Below are positions 46,690 to 59,336 of a stretch of 64,000 nt of DNA, one piece after another. The stretch is from Apostichopus japonicus. Its lineage: Eukaryota > Echinodermata > Holothuroidea > Aspidochirotida > Stichopodidae. Below the pieces are notes generated by a model. It had not been told where the DNA came from and did not search any database. It saw only the letters and a list, made by a program, of their open reading frames with translations. The DNA is taken from positions 12,639,111 to 12,703,110 of the forward strand of contig NC_092576.1 in the NCBI RefSeq assembly GCF_037975245.1, read 5' to 3'. The position numbers and the translations under genes are program-made. Positions within the stretch are counted from its first letter, which is position 1. The number at the start of each line of letters is the position of its first letter.

Positions 46690-49060
46690 TAAAATGAACA
46701 TATACAACGTGTACTGCACGCAGCCGCGTACACTATACACACACATATATACATATGATCCGTATTGTGCCACGCTTAGGGAATTGTGCCCACGCTTGGG
46801 AAAGTATGATTGGAATATATTAGGCTAGTTGTCATAAAACCTGTTCTTAAATTTAACAATTTGGAAGCATTACATCATGTACAAACGAGAAGGCCCCATG
46901 AAAAAAATGCAAGTGAGACAAAAGCCTATACATCATATACTTTCTTATATTCTCTTTCAAACACTCCGACCCCCCCCCCCCCTCTCACCCGTTTAATTTT
47001 CGAAGGTGTTTACGTTGCTACGGGAGAAGTTTGGGTGTCCAGTTAGGTTCAAACTTGTTATATGCAACTAATATAGGTTATGTAGAAGGATTAAAGTATG
47101 CTGTATTGGCCCATATATGCCATATATTAAAAAATGGTCACCTCACCCCTGGTCAATATTCTTAAACGGTTATATTACCTCGTTGGAAGAAAAATTACCT
47201 CACTAGACATTCAGTCATCTTTTGTGTTCATTAAGAATGTCTGAGAACAATTTGGAGAGCGAAGACCTCCAAGGAAAGTATTTTTTTGAACATTCCTAGC
47301 AATTATTGCAAGTTGCTTAATTTGCGGCCATTACAGTCCACAGATACAGTCTCAGATACAGACATATGTACGATTAACATATATACATAGACAACATATG
47401 TATAATGTACGCAGCCACATACACTACACATATACATATTGGTTAACATGCATGTGTGACAGTAACTTTATTGTGCCCATGCTTTGCACTATTAAAGAAG
47501 CCTTTATATTAGAATCCTCTTTCCGACACCCGACCCACCCCCCCCCCCCGACACATATACATATATACCCATATACATATTGGTTAACATGCATGTGTGA
47601 CAGTAACTTTATTGTGCCCACGCTTAGGAGAATTGTGCCCACGCTTGGGAAAGTATGACTGAAATATAGTAGTCTTCACAGAAACTGTTCGAAAATTAAG
47701 CGATTTAGATGGCATTAAAACCCAATACAAACAAGTAGACCCTTTAGGAACTGCACTATTTAAGAAGCCTATATATTACATACTTTCTTGAATCCTCTGT
47801 CCGACCCCCGACCCACCCCCCCCCCCCGACACATATACATATATACACATTTTGGTTAACATGCATTTGTGACAGTAACTTTATTGTGCCCACCCTTAGG
47901 GGAATTGTGCCCACGCTTGGGAAAGTATCACTGAAATATAGTAGTCTTCACAGAAACCGTTTGAAAATTAAGCAATTTAGAAGGAATTAAAACCCAATAC
48001 AAACGAGAAGACCCTTTAGGAACTGCACTATTAAAGAAGCCTATGTATTACATACTTTCTTGAATCCTCTTTCCGACACCCGACCCCCCACCCCCCGACA
48101 CATATACATATATACACATATACACATTGGTTAACGTGCATGTGTGACAGTAACTTTATTGTGCCCACGCTTAGGAGAATTGTGCCCACGCTTGGGAAAG
48201 TATGACTGAAATATAGTAGTCTTCACAGAAACCGTTTGAAAATTAAGCAAGAAGGAATTAAAACCCAATACAAACGAGTAGACCCTTTAGGAACTGCACT
48301 ATTAAAGAAACCTATATATTACATACTTTCTTGAATCCTCTTTCCGACCCCCGACCCCCCCCCCCCGACACATATACATAGATACACATATACATAGCCT
48401 ATTGGTTAACATGCATGTGTGACAGTAACCTTATTGTGCCCACGCTTATAGGGGAATTGTGCCCACGCTTGGGAAAGTATGACTGAAATATAGTAGTCTT
48501 CACAGAAAATGTTTGAAAAGCGATTTAGAAGGCATTAAAATCCAATACAAACGAGTAGACCCTTTAGGAACTGCACTATTTAAGAAGCCAATATATTACA
48601 TACTTTCTTGAATCCTCTGTCCGACCACCGACCCCCCCCCCCCCTCCCGCGCCTCTTCATTTATTTTTCGAAAGTGTTACATACCGGGAAGTTTTGGTCT
48701 CCAGTTAGGTTCAAACCTTGTTATATGCAACTTCACTAGCCCAATACAAACGATTAGACCCTACACTACTAAATATTACTATCATACTAAGTATGATTTA
48801 TTGGTCCCATATATGCTACATATTAAAATATGGTCACCTTATGTTAAAATTCTTAAACTGTTTTATTAACCACCTTGGAGGAAATTTACCTAACTGGGAA
48901 ATCATCTTGTTGTGTGTGTGTTTTAATGTCAGCGAACAATATGGAGAGTGAACACCTTCAGGAAAGGACTTTTTTGAAAACTTCCAGCAATTACAGCATG
49001 CCGTAATTTGGGGCCATTACAGACTACTTTTGATGAGTATACGTATTTGAACTCGAAGCC
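46690..49060 (+). repeat. Tandem array of about 275-bp units inside a larger duplication
   Basis: Core units align on TTGTGCCCACGCTTGGGAAA at 46784, 47633, 47905, 48180 and 48458, giving spacings of 272, 275 and 278 bp within 47.4-48.65 kb. Each unit carries TTGGTTAACATGCATGTGTG, GTGACAGTAACTTTATTG, TAGACCCTTTAGGAACTGCA and a poly-C run of varying length. A partly deleted unit lies at 47400-47550. The flanks are themselves duplicated: 46980-47350 (CCAGTTAGGTTCAAAC, TTGTTATATGCAACT) recurs at about 48640-49020, offset 1663 bp. No coding potential. Confidence 0.9.
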
Positions 49061-49659
49061 CCTCACCCCACAATCAATTTCCCCTCCCTAAATCTATTAC
49101 GCCTGATTGACTCTGCGATCAATTTCATATATAGGTTGATGATACCTATACTTACATTTAATTTAACATAATATGTTGATTACATATATCAACTGAAAAT
49201 TATAGTGGGGGATAATAACGAGGAAGAAACTGTACCCATCAGCCTTAGATTAAAATTGTATACGTACGCTTATGAGTACGGAATTTCCGACTGTGGCACT
49301 CTAATTTTTCCGACTGTCGAACTCTATTTTTCATAAATTCTTGCTATTTGTGAGTGACCTACAATTTTCGGTCAAACTTGACCTTTAATCAGTCATATTT
49401 ACCACGTTTTCCTTGTCATATTAAGAAATTGTATCTCGCGGTTCTTATACTCCACCATACAAAACTTCGTGTGATTTTGAATACTCTAAAAAAAAATGCC
49501 TAATAAACTACTGTACAACGTATACAATTAAAACCCTCAATGCTATTCTACGGAAGCTTAAAATGGCCATCAACATAAGAAAAACTTTGCCCATAAAGTG
49601 AAATTTTTCAGTAAATTGTTAAAATAACAAGATAAAATCTTATCCAAAAAAAAAAAACA

Positions 49660-50035
49660 GAAAAATGTTGGATTGCTTAGTTGCTTAAACTGAGCAATTG
49701 AACAATTTTGGAAAAATGTTTAATTGACAACTTATCATATCTCGTGTATTGGACATTTTGCTGCAAATTGTTTACTTGTTGACTTAATTCCATCTGAGCA
49801 ATTGAACAATTTTCTGCAAAATGTTCAATTGACAACTTATCTTATCTCGTTAATTGGACATGTTTTTGGCAAAATGTTCAATTGTTCACTTCATCCCAAT
49901 TGAGCAATTGTAAAATTTTCTGCAAAATGTTTAATTGGCAACTTATCGTATCTCGTCAACTCAACATTTTTCTGCAAAATGTTTAACTGTTCACTTCATT
50001 CCCAATGCTCAGTTGGAATGAAGTGAACAATTTAA
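49660..50035 (+). repeat. Tandem repeat, unit about 105 bp, 3.5 copies
   Basis: Units align on TGAGCAATTG at 49691, 49795 and 49901. Each contains CTGCAAAATGTTCAATTG or a variant and CAACTTATC(A/T)TATCTCGT. The last copy is inverted in part (GGAATGAAGTGAACAATT). The unit is full of CAATTG palindromes. Confidence 0.85.
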
Positions 50036-50039
50036 TGTT

Positions 50040-50850
50040 TTTCATGTGAGTGATAAATAGCCCCCCCCCCCCCCCCAAGAAAATAATATTAAGCGCGCTA
50101 GGAAAAAGCACTGTATTTTGGGGTAGTTCACTATGTCGTCGAATATAATTTGTTGAAAAAGAAAAGTTTTCCCCTTTGTTACATTAACATAGCTTTTTTA
50201 GTTGGTAGTCTATGAAGCCTATCAAGCAGATAACTTATACTCATTGCTTACTCGCTAACCAGAGTGATTAATAAATTTGTGAAGTGAGGGCCAGTGGTAC
50301 AAATGTACCGAAAAAACAAAAGTGCAGTCGCGAAAGATGGAGTGTCTGACTGACTGACTGACACTGACTGTATCGTTGACGAGTAGGGTGTGTGTGGGGG
50401 GGGGGGGGGGGCTGCGGGTTACAAGGCAGCAGTCGGAATTTTCTGGCTCCAAATCCCATCCAGTTGGAATTTCAGCCACTACATCTCTCCCCCCCCCCCC
50501 CCATACCCACTCTCAATCATCAGGCCTTAGCTACGTCCCTGTGTATAATACGTAAACGACGTTCATTACTGTTTAGTTTTTACGGAAATGTCGAAAATAA
50601 TTTATATCGCTTGAGAAAATAAGCATTATGCCAAAAATTGGCATATTCACGTGTGGTGTTTGTAAAAATCACGCACCTATATGCAAATATATAATAGCTA
50701 AGATTGTCCTGTGTCCGTTATATAATTCCATTAAAGAAATGCATACCTGAGACACGGAAGTATTATCCTGTGAGGGTACCGTAATACATTCATGCTTGAG
50801 ACACATGCAAGTCTTAAAAACAGAATAGCAAGTCCCAAACATATAGACCT
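50040..50850. other. No supported gene
   Basis: Contains poly-C (about 50060-50076) and poly-G (about 50396-50410) runs and a GACTGACTGACTGACACTGACTG stretch near 50347. No exon could be supported. Confidence 0.4.
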
Positions 50851-50852
50851 TC

Positions 50853-51208
<356 letters not shown>

Positions 51209-51368
51209 GTTCAAAGTATCTCTTTCGAGATCCGGCTTTAGGAATCACAAATGATTTTCGAGTTGGATAGCATCATGTTTGATCTCTAGAGTAGGGCAAA
51301 ATATGTCACCAAAAACAGAACTAGTATTGTTCGATATAGGTGACAACGCCTACAGTGGAATTACGATC

Positions 51369-51523
51369 TCCCTTACCGGTTTCGAACCTCTGGACATACA
51401 ATCAGCGTCCATAGCCTAGTGGTTAGGGTGTCCGCGTACAGAGCGGGAGGCCCGTGGTTCGAATCCCGGTGGAGGCTGAAAGTTTTTTCACTGTTCTTGA
51501 TTTTCCAACTCATTACGATTTTC

Positions 51524-51526
<3 letters not shown>
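51369..51526 (+). mobile_element. tRNA-derived SINE, copy 2
   Basis: Almost identical to copy 1 from CTTACCGGTTTCGAACCTCT to TTACGATTTTCATT. It is followed by a shorter (TA)n tract. The element length of about 158 bp and the clean tRNA head fit a short SINE. The tail is AT-dinucleotide rather than poly-A. The two copies lie 0.5 kb apart in the same orientation, so a local duplication is an alternative to two insertions. Confidence 0.8.
51405..51477 (+). tRNA. tRNA-like body of SINE copy 2 (anticodon position ACA)
   Basis: Exactly 73 nt fold as a cloverleaf. Acceptor GCGTCCA pairs with TGGAGGC with one G-G mismatch; the D stem is GCCT/GGGT; the anticodon stem TCCGC/GCGGG closes a loop GTACAGA whose middle triplet is ACA; the T loop is TTCGAAT, with two mismatches in the T stem. 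An ACA anticodon would read Cys UGU, but eukaryotic tRNA-Cys normally uses GCA. Together with the stem mismatches and the second copy, this points to a SINE head and not a working tRNA gene. Confidence 0.5.

Positions 51527-51564
<38 letters not shown>
51527..51564. repeat. (TA)n tail of SINE copy 2
   Basis: About 19 TA units directly after the SINE end, the same arrangement as at 51008-51204. Confidence 0.95.
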
Positions 51565-51567
<3 letters not shown>

Positions 51568-54440
51568 AATAAACATACATAAGTGCCGTATAAAGGCAAA
51601 AACAGAGCGCCTACATTACAATACGTAGTACACACAGCGAAATCCATATGCATGTGCCGGATCAAGGTGGTTTTATTCTCCAATAGTTATATATAAGAAA
51701 CGAATTTTCCTGAAAATTTTTGCAAACTACGTCTCGATCAAGTAACGTTAAATACACAAGTGATGTTTAATATGTTGAATGTCAAAAATGGAATGTAGCT
51801 ATATCATTACGCTGTTGATATGGAACTGAATAAAATTCAAAATTAAGTACTGCCGCATTTTGAAGAGTGTCAGAATTTCAAACCTTTTAAAATGATAACT
51901 CGTGGGTCTCTGAAAAATATAGCAAGAATGTGTTTGTGATTACTGTCAAAAAGGCGTGATATACTGAATAACATGTAAATATCAAATGCTATTGTCACTG
52001 TGACACGCTTCACATTGTTTAATTGTTTATTGTAAGATTCCAGCTTCTATATGATCACTGAGTCAAAGCATGGTTAAATGATCGACAAACTGCTATATTC
52101 AGTTTCCTCCGACTTTAACATAAGTTCACGAGATCGTAAACAAGTTTTAGAAGCGGCAGTTCACGGCTTCCATACAGATTTTAATTTAGCTGCCTATTGT
52201 TGCTGGACCGTAGAATTCGGAAATATCAATGTTGGATGCTAACTACGGAGCTACAGAAGCGTAGAAAGGACATTGTACCATTGTATGATGGAGGTTTTTA
52301 CCTCCATGATTGTACTAACAAATTTATGGACTAGTAGAACATAATGATAATATAATAATTGCAGCTTCCATGAACTGATATGTGAAAAGAATCGCTTTGC
52401 GTTGAAGACTTTTCGAAGACAAGACAAAAAAAAAACTATGGCTTGGAGGTTTCACACTGAGTACATAGCATCGCACAATTTTTGTCACTTGAAATCCAAT
52501 CGAGTTTTCCCTTTGCTGTTTTCGCCAAGTTAGCTTCCGAGAACCCGCGACGTTTAAATGAGCATTTACAATAATTAGGGTACTTTAATTAGACCTCCTT
52601 TAACGCTATATTGGGGACCCAATGCAACCATGTGGTTCACCCCACCCAATCGCCCCCCCCCCCCCTCGTCAGGTTCCCCAATGTGTGGTAAACTTAACTG
52701 TTAATGCAAAGAATCGTTCTTAATTTTATTATGAACCTGTTTAATTGCATATGCCTTTGTTATAGAATGTAATCTGTTAAGTTTAATTGGAAAGTTAGGT
52801 GATCGAGGAACACATTGACATCTCATGGATACAACATTTCCCCTAAACTGATCCAGAATGGTCGTAGAATTCATCTAATATTACAAATGAGTCATATTTT
52901 GGATATTTGTGGATGTCTCCTTCTATCCAACTATATGTACCCCCTCCGAGTTTAGTCCTGAGATAGAAATTAAAATATAATTAGCCGTTTCTTTGGTGAT
53001 GCCGTTTTTGCGGCTTTAGAAATGGTCGGGTCCAGAATAGCTACTTAGGGCATTTATTTAAAAACGGGGACAGGGTGGGTGGGTGGGGGGGGGGGGCACA
53101 AGCCTCGGAACTGGGATATCGAACAATCGGTACTCAGTGTCAGGCTTCAAAAACCTCGGCTAAACTTTGTCGGTCATAGCGGCGCAAATCCATATTTGAG
53201 ATTTAGGTAATTTTTGCTTAAATTTTGTGCGAAACTTTTTCCAACCTCCAACCTCCTACCACATGCCCCCTGCCCCTCCCCTCCCCCCGTTTTAAATGCT
53301 CCTCTTACGATTCCCATTGTCCATATCCTTTTTCATAGATTAGTCGAGATAGATTTCAACAGTCCGTTTTTTGCTCTGCCGATTTCTCTCAATATGCCGT
53401 CAAGTGATATTCGAAGAAGTATATTCAAGGCCTATATCATGCACGTAAAGCGATGAAACGCACAAATACCCACCGCAATATATGTACGAAACAGAAAAGT
53501 ATACTGCTCACTTACTATAAATACCATTTCCAGATAAGCAAGTGAAATTTCCGGTCACATCACAATGATAAAGTTTACTGTCTGTCACTTTGCAGGTCAC
53601 TGGTTGGCTACTCCAGTTGGTTAGTAACAATAACGTAGTCAGTATAGTTAATTACGTCACAGCCTGGGCTTACTAGAAAGCGGGCAATTTGAAATCAGTA
53701 AAAGGCGGTATCACAAGTAGCAACACGTTGGTTTGATTCACACCGCACTTGATCCTCAATCGAGTTCTACATTGCAAAGAGCATTCAAAATGGACGATTC
53801 CGGCTTTCGTGGTTTATTGCAGACGTAACAGAAAGGTCCGTGGAAGCAAGGTTACCAGTTTATAAATGTACACTTTCAATTCGATCCGTCGCTGGTTTTT
53901 AATGATGTTCCGCAGGAAAATGTCATACGTGTATTGGAAAAAGAAAAAACATTTAGAAGCAGCGACAGTTGGAACTACCGCGGCAGTATGCACATGTTGT
54001 GACAGAAAGCTCGATGCAAACATTTGAAGGAAGAATTAAAGGCACTCCGAGCACTGCTGGCTGAGAAGGAACAACTTCTTTCGAGAAAAAAAAAACGAAA
54101 ACGAAGTTCTCTGTGCTACTGGATTGTTCGGTACGTAACACTAGGCCAAGACTTATTAATGTATTTTTTCAATCACTAAAAGTCACCGTTATATAAACCC
54201 TAGACCTGTACAGGCATTCGCTCCTGTAAAAGCGATAAATTAAAAGAGTTAAAATATGACAGTGAGAGAAATAATATAATAATCTCCTTTTAGATATCTG
54301 TAAAATGTTTCATGCACAATTTGCCAGGGTATACTGTTATTGATACATTCACGTTCTAACCTTGTGATGGTGAACGTCACCCGACCACGTACCCCCTACC
54401 TCCCCCAACCCATAAACAAATCTGCTTTGTAAACCGTTGA
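51565..54440. other. No supported gene
   Basis: AT-rich DNA with poly-C and poly-G tracts (about 52651-52665 and 53083-53096). Frames at 53214-53456 and 53814-54141 show no recognisable family. The latter include a Lys-rich stretch near 54085 that arises from a poly-A run. Confidence 0.35.
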
Positions 54441-54446
54441 AACATA

Positions 54447-54740
54447 CAGTGGCGTAGGAAGGTACATTTGAGTAGGGGGTTGAAGACTGATGGCCGGCCC
54501 GGGGGAGGGGTCTAAGGGGGGTTTTTGCATTTCCAGGTGGCCTCAGATGCAATTTGGTGCAATAAAGCACACTTCAACACCCACCCCATTTTGTAAACTT
54601 AATTTTGTATTTTCACCTGCAGGCCTTAGATGCAATTTGGTGCTCCAAATGAGATTTTTTTCTCATTTGGAAATGAAAAAGGGGTTTTTCTGACTTGCGA
54701 AGCGGGGGGGGGGGGCGGAATGATACTTCCGCGCCTCCAC
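54447..54740. mobile_element. Possible hAT-derived MITE (left end only clear)
   Basis: CAGTGGCGTAGGAAGG at 54447 is a typical hAT/MITE terminus, like the CAGCGGCGTAACG end at 20830. A weak partner, CTTCCGCGCCTCCAC, lies at about 54725-54739. The inside is G-rich. No target duplication is visible. The GGCCTCAGATGCAATTTGGTGC segment at 54539 recurs as GGCCTTAGATGCAATTTGGTGC at 54622, an 83-bp tandem duplication. Confidence 0.35.
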
Positions 54741-54869
54741 ATTTTTTACTGGGGGGGGGGCTGGAGATATTGACAGTTTGAGCTAGTATATTTTTCGACA
54801 AAGTAAACTATATGCCAACTGATCTTTATATATGTCTAATTCATACTTATTCTTGTGTCTTTGTTTACA

Positions 54870-55185
54870 GAAACTTCAGTGTAGATTGAGCGCAATGAAG
54901 AACATAGACTGGTCAGAGAAGAGAAAAGACAGACTGTACAGTGATGTCAACTGAGTATATGTCATCCGAGGAATCTGACATGGAGAGCGAACGAGCTAGG
55001 GTACCGTAGTGCAGGAGTTCACTTGGGAGTCGGAAAGACTGAACAAAATGAGGCTGGACTCATTCTTATAAGGACGTTCTCCTTAGCGAAAAGTCCAGAA
55101 AAAAGGATACCCACCGTTAGGAAAGGAGACGTATCTTTAAAATGCGTACCGACTGACGCCCCAACTTGGGCTGTTAATTAGGCTG
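54870..55185 (+). pseudogene. Relic of a repetitive SSEESD-type gene
   Basis: After acceptor TGTTTACAG (about 54870) the plus strand contains EYMSSEESDMESERAR, then in another frame TVRKGDVSLKCVPTDAPTWA. The order MSSEESD ... R..G..S.R..P..AP.WA is one I associate with a gene family that is abundant in echinoderm genomes and probably transposon-linked. The region has stops and a frameshift. I cannot name the family, and the resemblance is from memory only. Confidence 0.3.
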
Positions 55186-56925
55186 AACAATAACAATGAA
55201 GGTATGACCCCCCTCCAAATGGTGAAAATGGTCATTGTTTGATGTGCCGGATTAAGCTTGTGGGAGGCCCGTGGCAAACAGTTTATTGGAGCTCCCATAG
55301 AGATACATTGGTACCGGATAACGCCGGATGTATAGCTCACAAAAGACATCTATTTGCCCACGGTGGTTATGATACGTACATTAAAACATCACATAAAAAC
55401 AGTCATTGATCAACAGCGTAAAGACTGCATATCGAAGTCCATTTCGTTTGACTTCTTTGAACTTTTTGTACCATATATAACGTAGAATAATGTAACGTTA
55501 TAACAATATTTCTTTGAATTTTTTACCCAACGTTTAAACTCGTGCCCCTGTTGCACGTGGATAATCCTGTCCTGAGCATTTGTTGATTAATGAGGCACCA
55601 GGAACAAACAGCAAACGCCGTTGTTTCGGATACAAACAAGTTGCAGTGGACGATTTTGTATAATAAAGAAGAGTTTTCTCTAATTTAACATTTGGTGTAA
55701 TAACATGATACCTTTAAAACGAAATCCTGCCTGAGATCAATGCAACAAGGAAGAAAGAATATGCCCATAATAATAGATGTCAGATTAATTATTATTTCCT
55801 TGTTAGACTTTTGCTTTAATGGAAGCCTTTTTTTTTAAATTTCCCTTCACAGCTAATATATTCCATCAAGGGATAAAATGTTAAGGATTAAGTTATCCTT
55901 AAAATATTTTCAGGAAACAAAAGCCAAGAAAAAAGCATGATTCTATTAATTTTTAATGAATCATTTAGTAAATCATATTTTAAAATAAGACATAGCTATA
56001 GAGCATAGGTCTAATAACTTGTCGTCGAAATGTTGTTGTACTTGTACGTTTGTCTTTCATTATTCATGCATGGTTAATTCCAGACTTTCAGGGTAAAAAA
56101 TTTAGAGATCTTGTTTGGGCTATCATTGCATTTTATATCAAAATATATGTTAATTAAAATAAAATTTAAAGCAGCAACAAAATATTAAGCGTGCTACGAA
56201 ATGAGGCAGGAAGTGGTGTTCTGTGTCAAGTTCGTTCCACATAAAAGAGGCTGGTACCGTTTCCGGGCCTGGGGGGGGGGGGGTCGAGGGGCCGATAACC
56301 ATCATGGAAGAAGTGCCTAGGCGTTTATATCATATGAGGATAAACACACCGAATTTTAAACATAAATTTGTTTGGTTCAATTTAACTGCTGAAATATGTT
56401 AAGTTACTTCAAGTGGGTAGCTGGTTTTCAGAGGTTTTGATTTGCAAACTAGTAACTAAAAATAGAAACATTCCATATTTACTTGTTTTTTTCCTTCTTT
56501 CACCTGGCATTAAAATCGTTGCATGTGTATATAATTGCCACAATGTAAGTAGAGTAATATTTGGGCATCAAAAAACATTCTCCGGACAATAATGCATGTT
56601 TTGAAATTTGAAAAGGAAAATGGCTTCTCGAGGTTTAAACTTTGTATTCACAAAGCTGAATATTCAGCACTATGATGTAAAGCAATATTGAGTTGCATTT
56701 AGATGTATTTACACATTAGAAGTGGTATTTCGTTCATTTACATAATTTTTGTATAAGTGTAAAAATAACAAATAAACGTTTACGATGCGATATGAGGTGC
56801 AAATATATAAATGAAAAAGTGGAAAATCAAACGAGTGTGATTTTATGTTTATTATTTTTAATTTTCTTTAAATCAAATGTAATATTTGATAGAGGTGGTC
56901 CGTGTATTTCTCAGCCTAATCAACC
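55186..56925. other. No supported gene
   Basis: Strongly AT-rich DNA with no recognisable coding or repeat unit. A G run lies at about 56271-56283. Confidence 0.4.
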
Positions 56926-56929
56926 CGAT

Positions 56930-57400
56930 TAAGACTCCCTAAACGTGGCGAATAAGCCCAGCCCCTGTATTGGTCGTAAGTAATGTGTTTACGATGACCA
57001 CGTTTCTCCGTATATATTGGTGTAATCATGGCGTTTACGATGATCAATGCGAGAAGTTTACTGCTGGATTCAAACGTAAACTCCAGATTAACGGTCATGT
57101 TTAAGGTAGCGAATCTGTTGTAATTGTGACCGGAAACGTAAAGATTACCCTTCCCTGAAACCGCACGATTAAGTGAGCTTCACCGTATTTGGATGACACT
57201 TGGCGTTTACGGTCACCGCGTACTCGGTAAATAAGTCATCGCGAACGCGGAAAACTCACGCGTTTAAGTTGGGTCGTAAGCTTACCTTAATCACTAGTTT
57301 CAGGAGTGGAAACGTAACGGAAACAGGCTGGAACTCGGAATTTACGTCGCAATTACAGACCGAAAACGGCGATTTAAACGCGTGTTTTTTCCCCGTGTGA
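56930..57400. repeat. GTTTACG-rich block, second locus
   Basis: Contains GTTTACG or CGTAAAC at least four times (GTGTTTACGATGACC, GCGTTTACGATGATC, CGTAAACTCC, GCGTTTACGGTC) with GGAATTTACG and CGGAAACGTAA words as at 43.4-44.3 kb. It ends TTTAAACGCGTGTTTTTTCC, the inverse of the left end of the 43.4-kb block, so the two loci are in opposite orientation relative to the neighbouring repeat. Confidence 0.65.
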
Positions 57401-57830
57401 GGGGAGAGGACAAGGAGAGCCGGCTGCTGAAAGGGGTGGTATATGGGTCGTATTAACGTTAAAAAGAACGCCCACGTTTTATTACAATGTATAACATGGA
57501 CAAGGAATTTGTATGGGTTATGCGCGGATGTAACTTTTTTTAGTATGTTTTTCTTGGGTGACATGGATGGTGTCGGATGTGGGGATATTATGGTGGTGAG
57601 ATATGGAGGGCAAGGAGAGCCGACTGCTGAAAGGGGTGGTACATTGCTTTTATTTATATTAAGAAGAACCCCTAAGACTTTCTACAATCTATAAATAGAC
57701 AAGGGACTTAAATAGGTTATCCACATATATAAACATACGTGTATTAGTATGTTTTTCTTGGGTGGCATGGAGGGGGTTGGAAAGGGTGGGAGGAGAGGTT
57801 AGTAAGGGCAAGGAGTGCCGGTTTCTGACA
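57400..57830 (+). repeat. Interspersed repeat family, copies 2 and 3 in tandem
   Basis: Two adjacent copies, 57400-57595 and 57600-57830, share CAAGGAGAGCCG(G/A)CTGCTGAAA, GGGGTGGTA, TTAA(A/G)AAGAAC and TAGTATGTTTTTCTTGGGTG with each other and, except for the first word, with 43185-43390. Confidence 0.75.
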
Positions 57831-58680
57831 AATGAAGTTAAAGAACATGGATTTAATTTAAAAATCATGTTTTTCGTGTTAAATTAACGTCGTTGTGAAA
57901 TTCAGTTAGGGCTATACTTATTACAACTATCCCCTATAACATCTTAAAAAGAACTGCGGTATACTGTATCATTGAAAACAACCTCTTCCGGAATTCGTAA
58001 TCACTTATCTAGGTTAATTTATCCATTAAAAAAGAATTAATATATCCGAGTGCAGCTCAATGGTGTAATGTAATCGTTCCCTACCCCATTCACTATATCG
58101 ACCTGATCTAAAGTTTTAGCTCTGGGCAAAACCTAAGTCTTAACGACATTGTTTATGAAATTATTTAGGAAGTCAATTTGCATGGCACGATGGAACGGAT
58201 ACTCTTTGGTATAACGGTGTGGATCCTTATAAAGCTCAGTAACCATTATATCGGCAGGCGTCGTGCGTTTAACTATGTATCGCAAGTCCTGCATCGTTGG
58301 TATGTTATAATTTATCTGGTATATTTTAAATAAAGATGATGTGTATTTAAGAAACTTCAATATTTTTCCTTTGTCTTATGCAATATAAAATGGTACCAGA
58401 ATGGCACTGCATAGATCACATGTAGTATTTGAAACATTTTCCTTTGCATTTTCGTTAAAGAAAGGCACAACGTAAGTTACACTATATACTATAAAAATAC
58501 TTTGCTTAATACATTTGATACATGGCAAGAAAAGGTCAAACTGCCACCAATGTATACTACAAGTACTTAGCCTTTTTAAAGGTTCTAGCTACCTCAGATC
58601 CCTCAATAATAATATATGTTGCGATTTATATAGAATGAGACCTTCATGTTTTATGTTTCCTTTGATATTTGGGGGTTAAA
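57831..58680. other. No supported gene
   Basis: AT-rich intergenic-like sequence. The 58133-58360 minus frame has no recognisable product. Confidence 0.4.
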
Positions 58681-58993
58681 GGCGATATCGCTCGTAGACT
58701 TTTTTTAGAGGGCGCTGGCATTTTCGAGGTTTCAGCGAGGTTTAATGGGACCCCGAAAACTCACGTGACCTCGGTGGCAAATTTAGATCAGTGAATAGCA
58801 CAGGCAAGCGTATGCGTAACAAGCCCGTACCCATGCACACATAATGTTATAACACAGCATTTCAGATTATTGTGCTGTTTACCGCAAAGGATTTTCGTAC
58901 GCGATAGTTTGTTGTTTGTGTGCCTTTTGAGTAAAGAATACTGTACGATTTTCGTACAAATACATTCGATTAGACTAGAGTATAGTGACAATC
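58680..58993 (+). promoter_or_regulatory. Probable promoter / 5' UTR of the three-exon gene
   Basis: This stretch is richer in CpG than its surroundings (GGCGATATCGCTCGTAG, GGGCGCTGG, TTTCAGCGAGG) and contains a CACGTG E-box within ACTCACGTGACCTCGG at about 58760-58775, followed by the ATG at 58994. CpG enrichment and an E-box just upstream of a first exon fit a TATA-less metazoan promoter. The transcription start cannot be placed. Confidence 0.35.
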
Positions 58994-59271
58994 ATGGAAA
59001 AGGGATCAGGGCAAGGAGAATCGGGCGAAAGAAAACGACCTTATCCTGGAACGAGCGTAGGTTCAAGTGGAGGAAAGCCATTGTTGCATGGACCTGACAA
59101 AAACAGCAGTGCAAAGGAACAACAGCGACGAAGAGATGCCACGAAGATCTATCTTCTACGTTCCTACGTAAACTGGCAAATGGAGAAAGAGCTCTACAAA
59201 CATGTCCACGATTTGACTTCTGTTAGCAACGCAGATTTCGCAGAACATTTGCTTCAGGATCACACAAAAAG
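58994..59271 (+). CDS. Exon 1 of an unidentified three-exon gene
   Basis: The ATG at 58994 opens MEKGSGQGESGERKRPYPG and runs 278 nt to donor AAAAAGGTAATG, ending in phase 2. The first 50 residues are Gly/Ser/Lys-rich and probably disordered. They are followed by RRRDATKIYLLRSYVNWQME and HDLTSVSNADFAEHLLQDH. The YxxxxYxxWxxxxxxxxxxSNADFAxxLL pattern resembles an N-terminal module of several uncharacterised invertebrate proteins, possibly transposon-derived, for which I know no function. An in-frame GTG lies three codons upstream of the ATG, but ATG is the expected start. Exon 2 joins in frame. Confidence 0.55.
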
Positions 59272-59336
59272 GTAATGATTTGCTAAGCTAGGCTAAAACT
59301 GTATAGGGTAATACTAGTACATAGTAGTATAGTCAA

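Noticed and set aside
47398-47658. Open frame with THIHIYPYTYWLTCMCDSNFIV repeats suggesting a duplicated domain
   Set aside because: The duplicated peptide simply reflects two units of the 275-bp DNA array; other units are not open in this frame.
51405-51477. A functional tRNA-Cys(ACA) gene
   Set aside because: The cloverleaf folds, but the acceptor and T stems have mismatches, ACA is not the usual Cys anticodon, and the same body with a TA insertion occurs in a second SINE copy.
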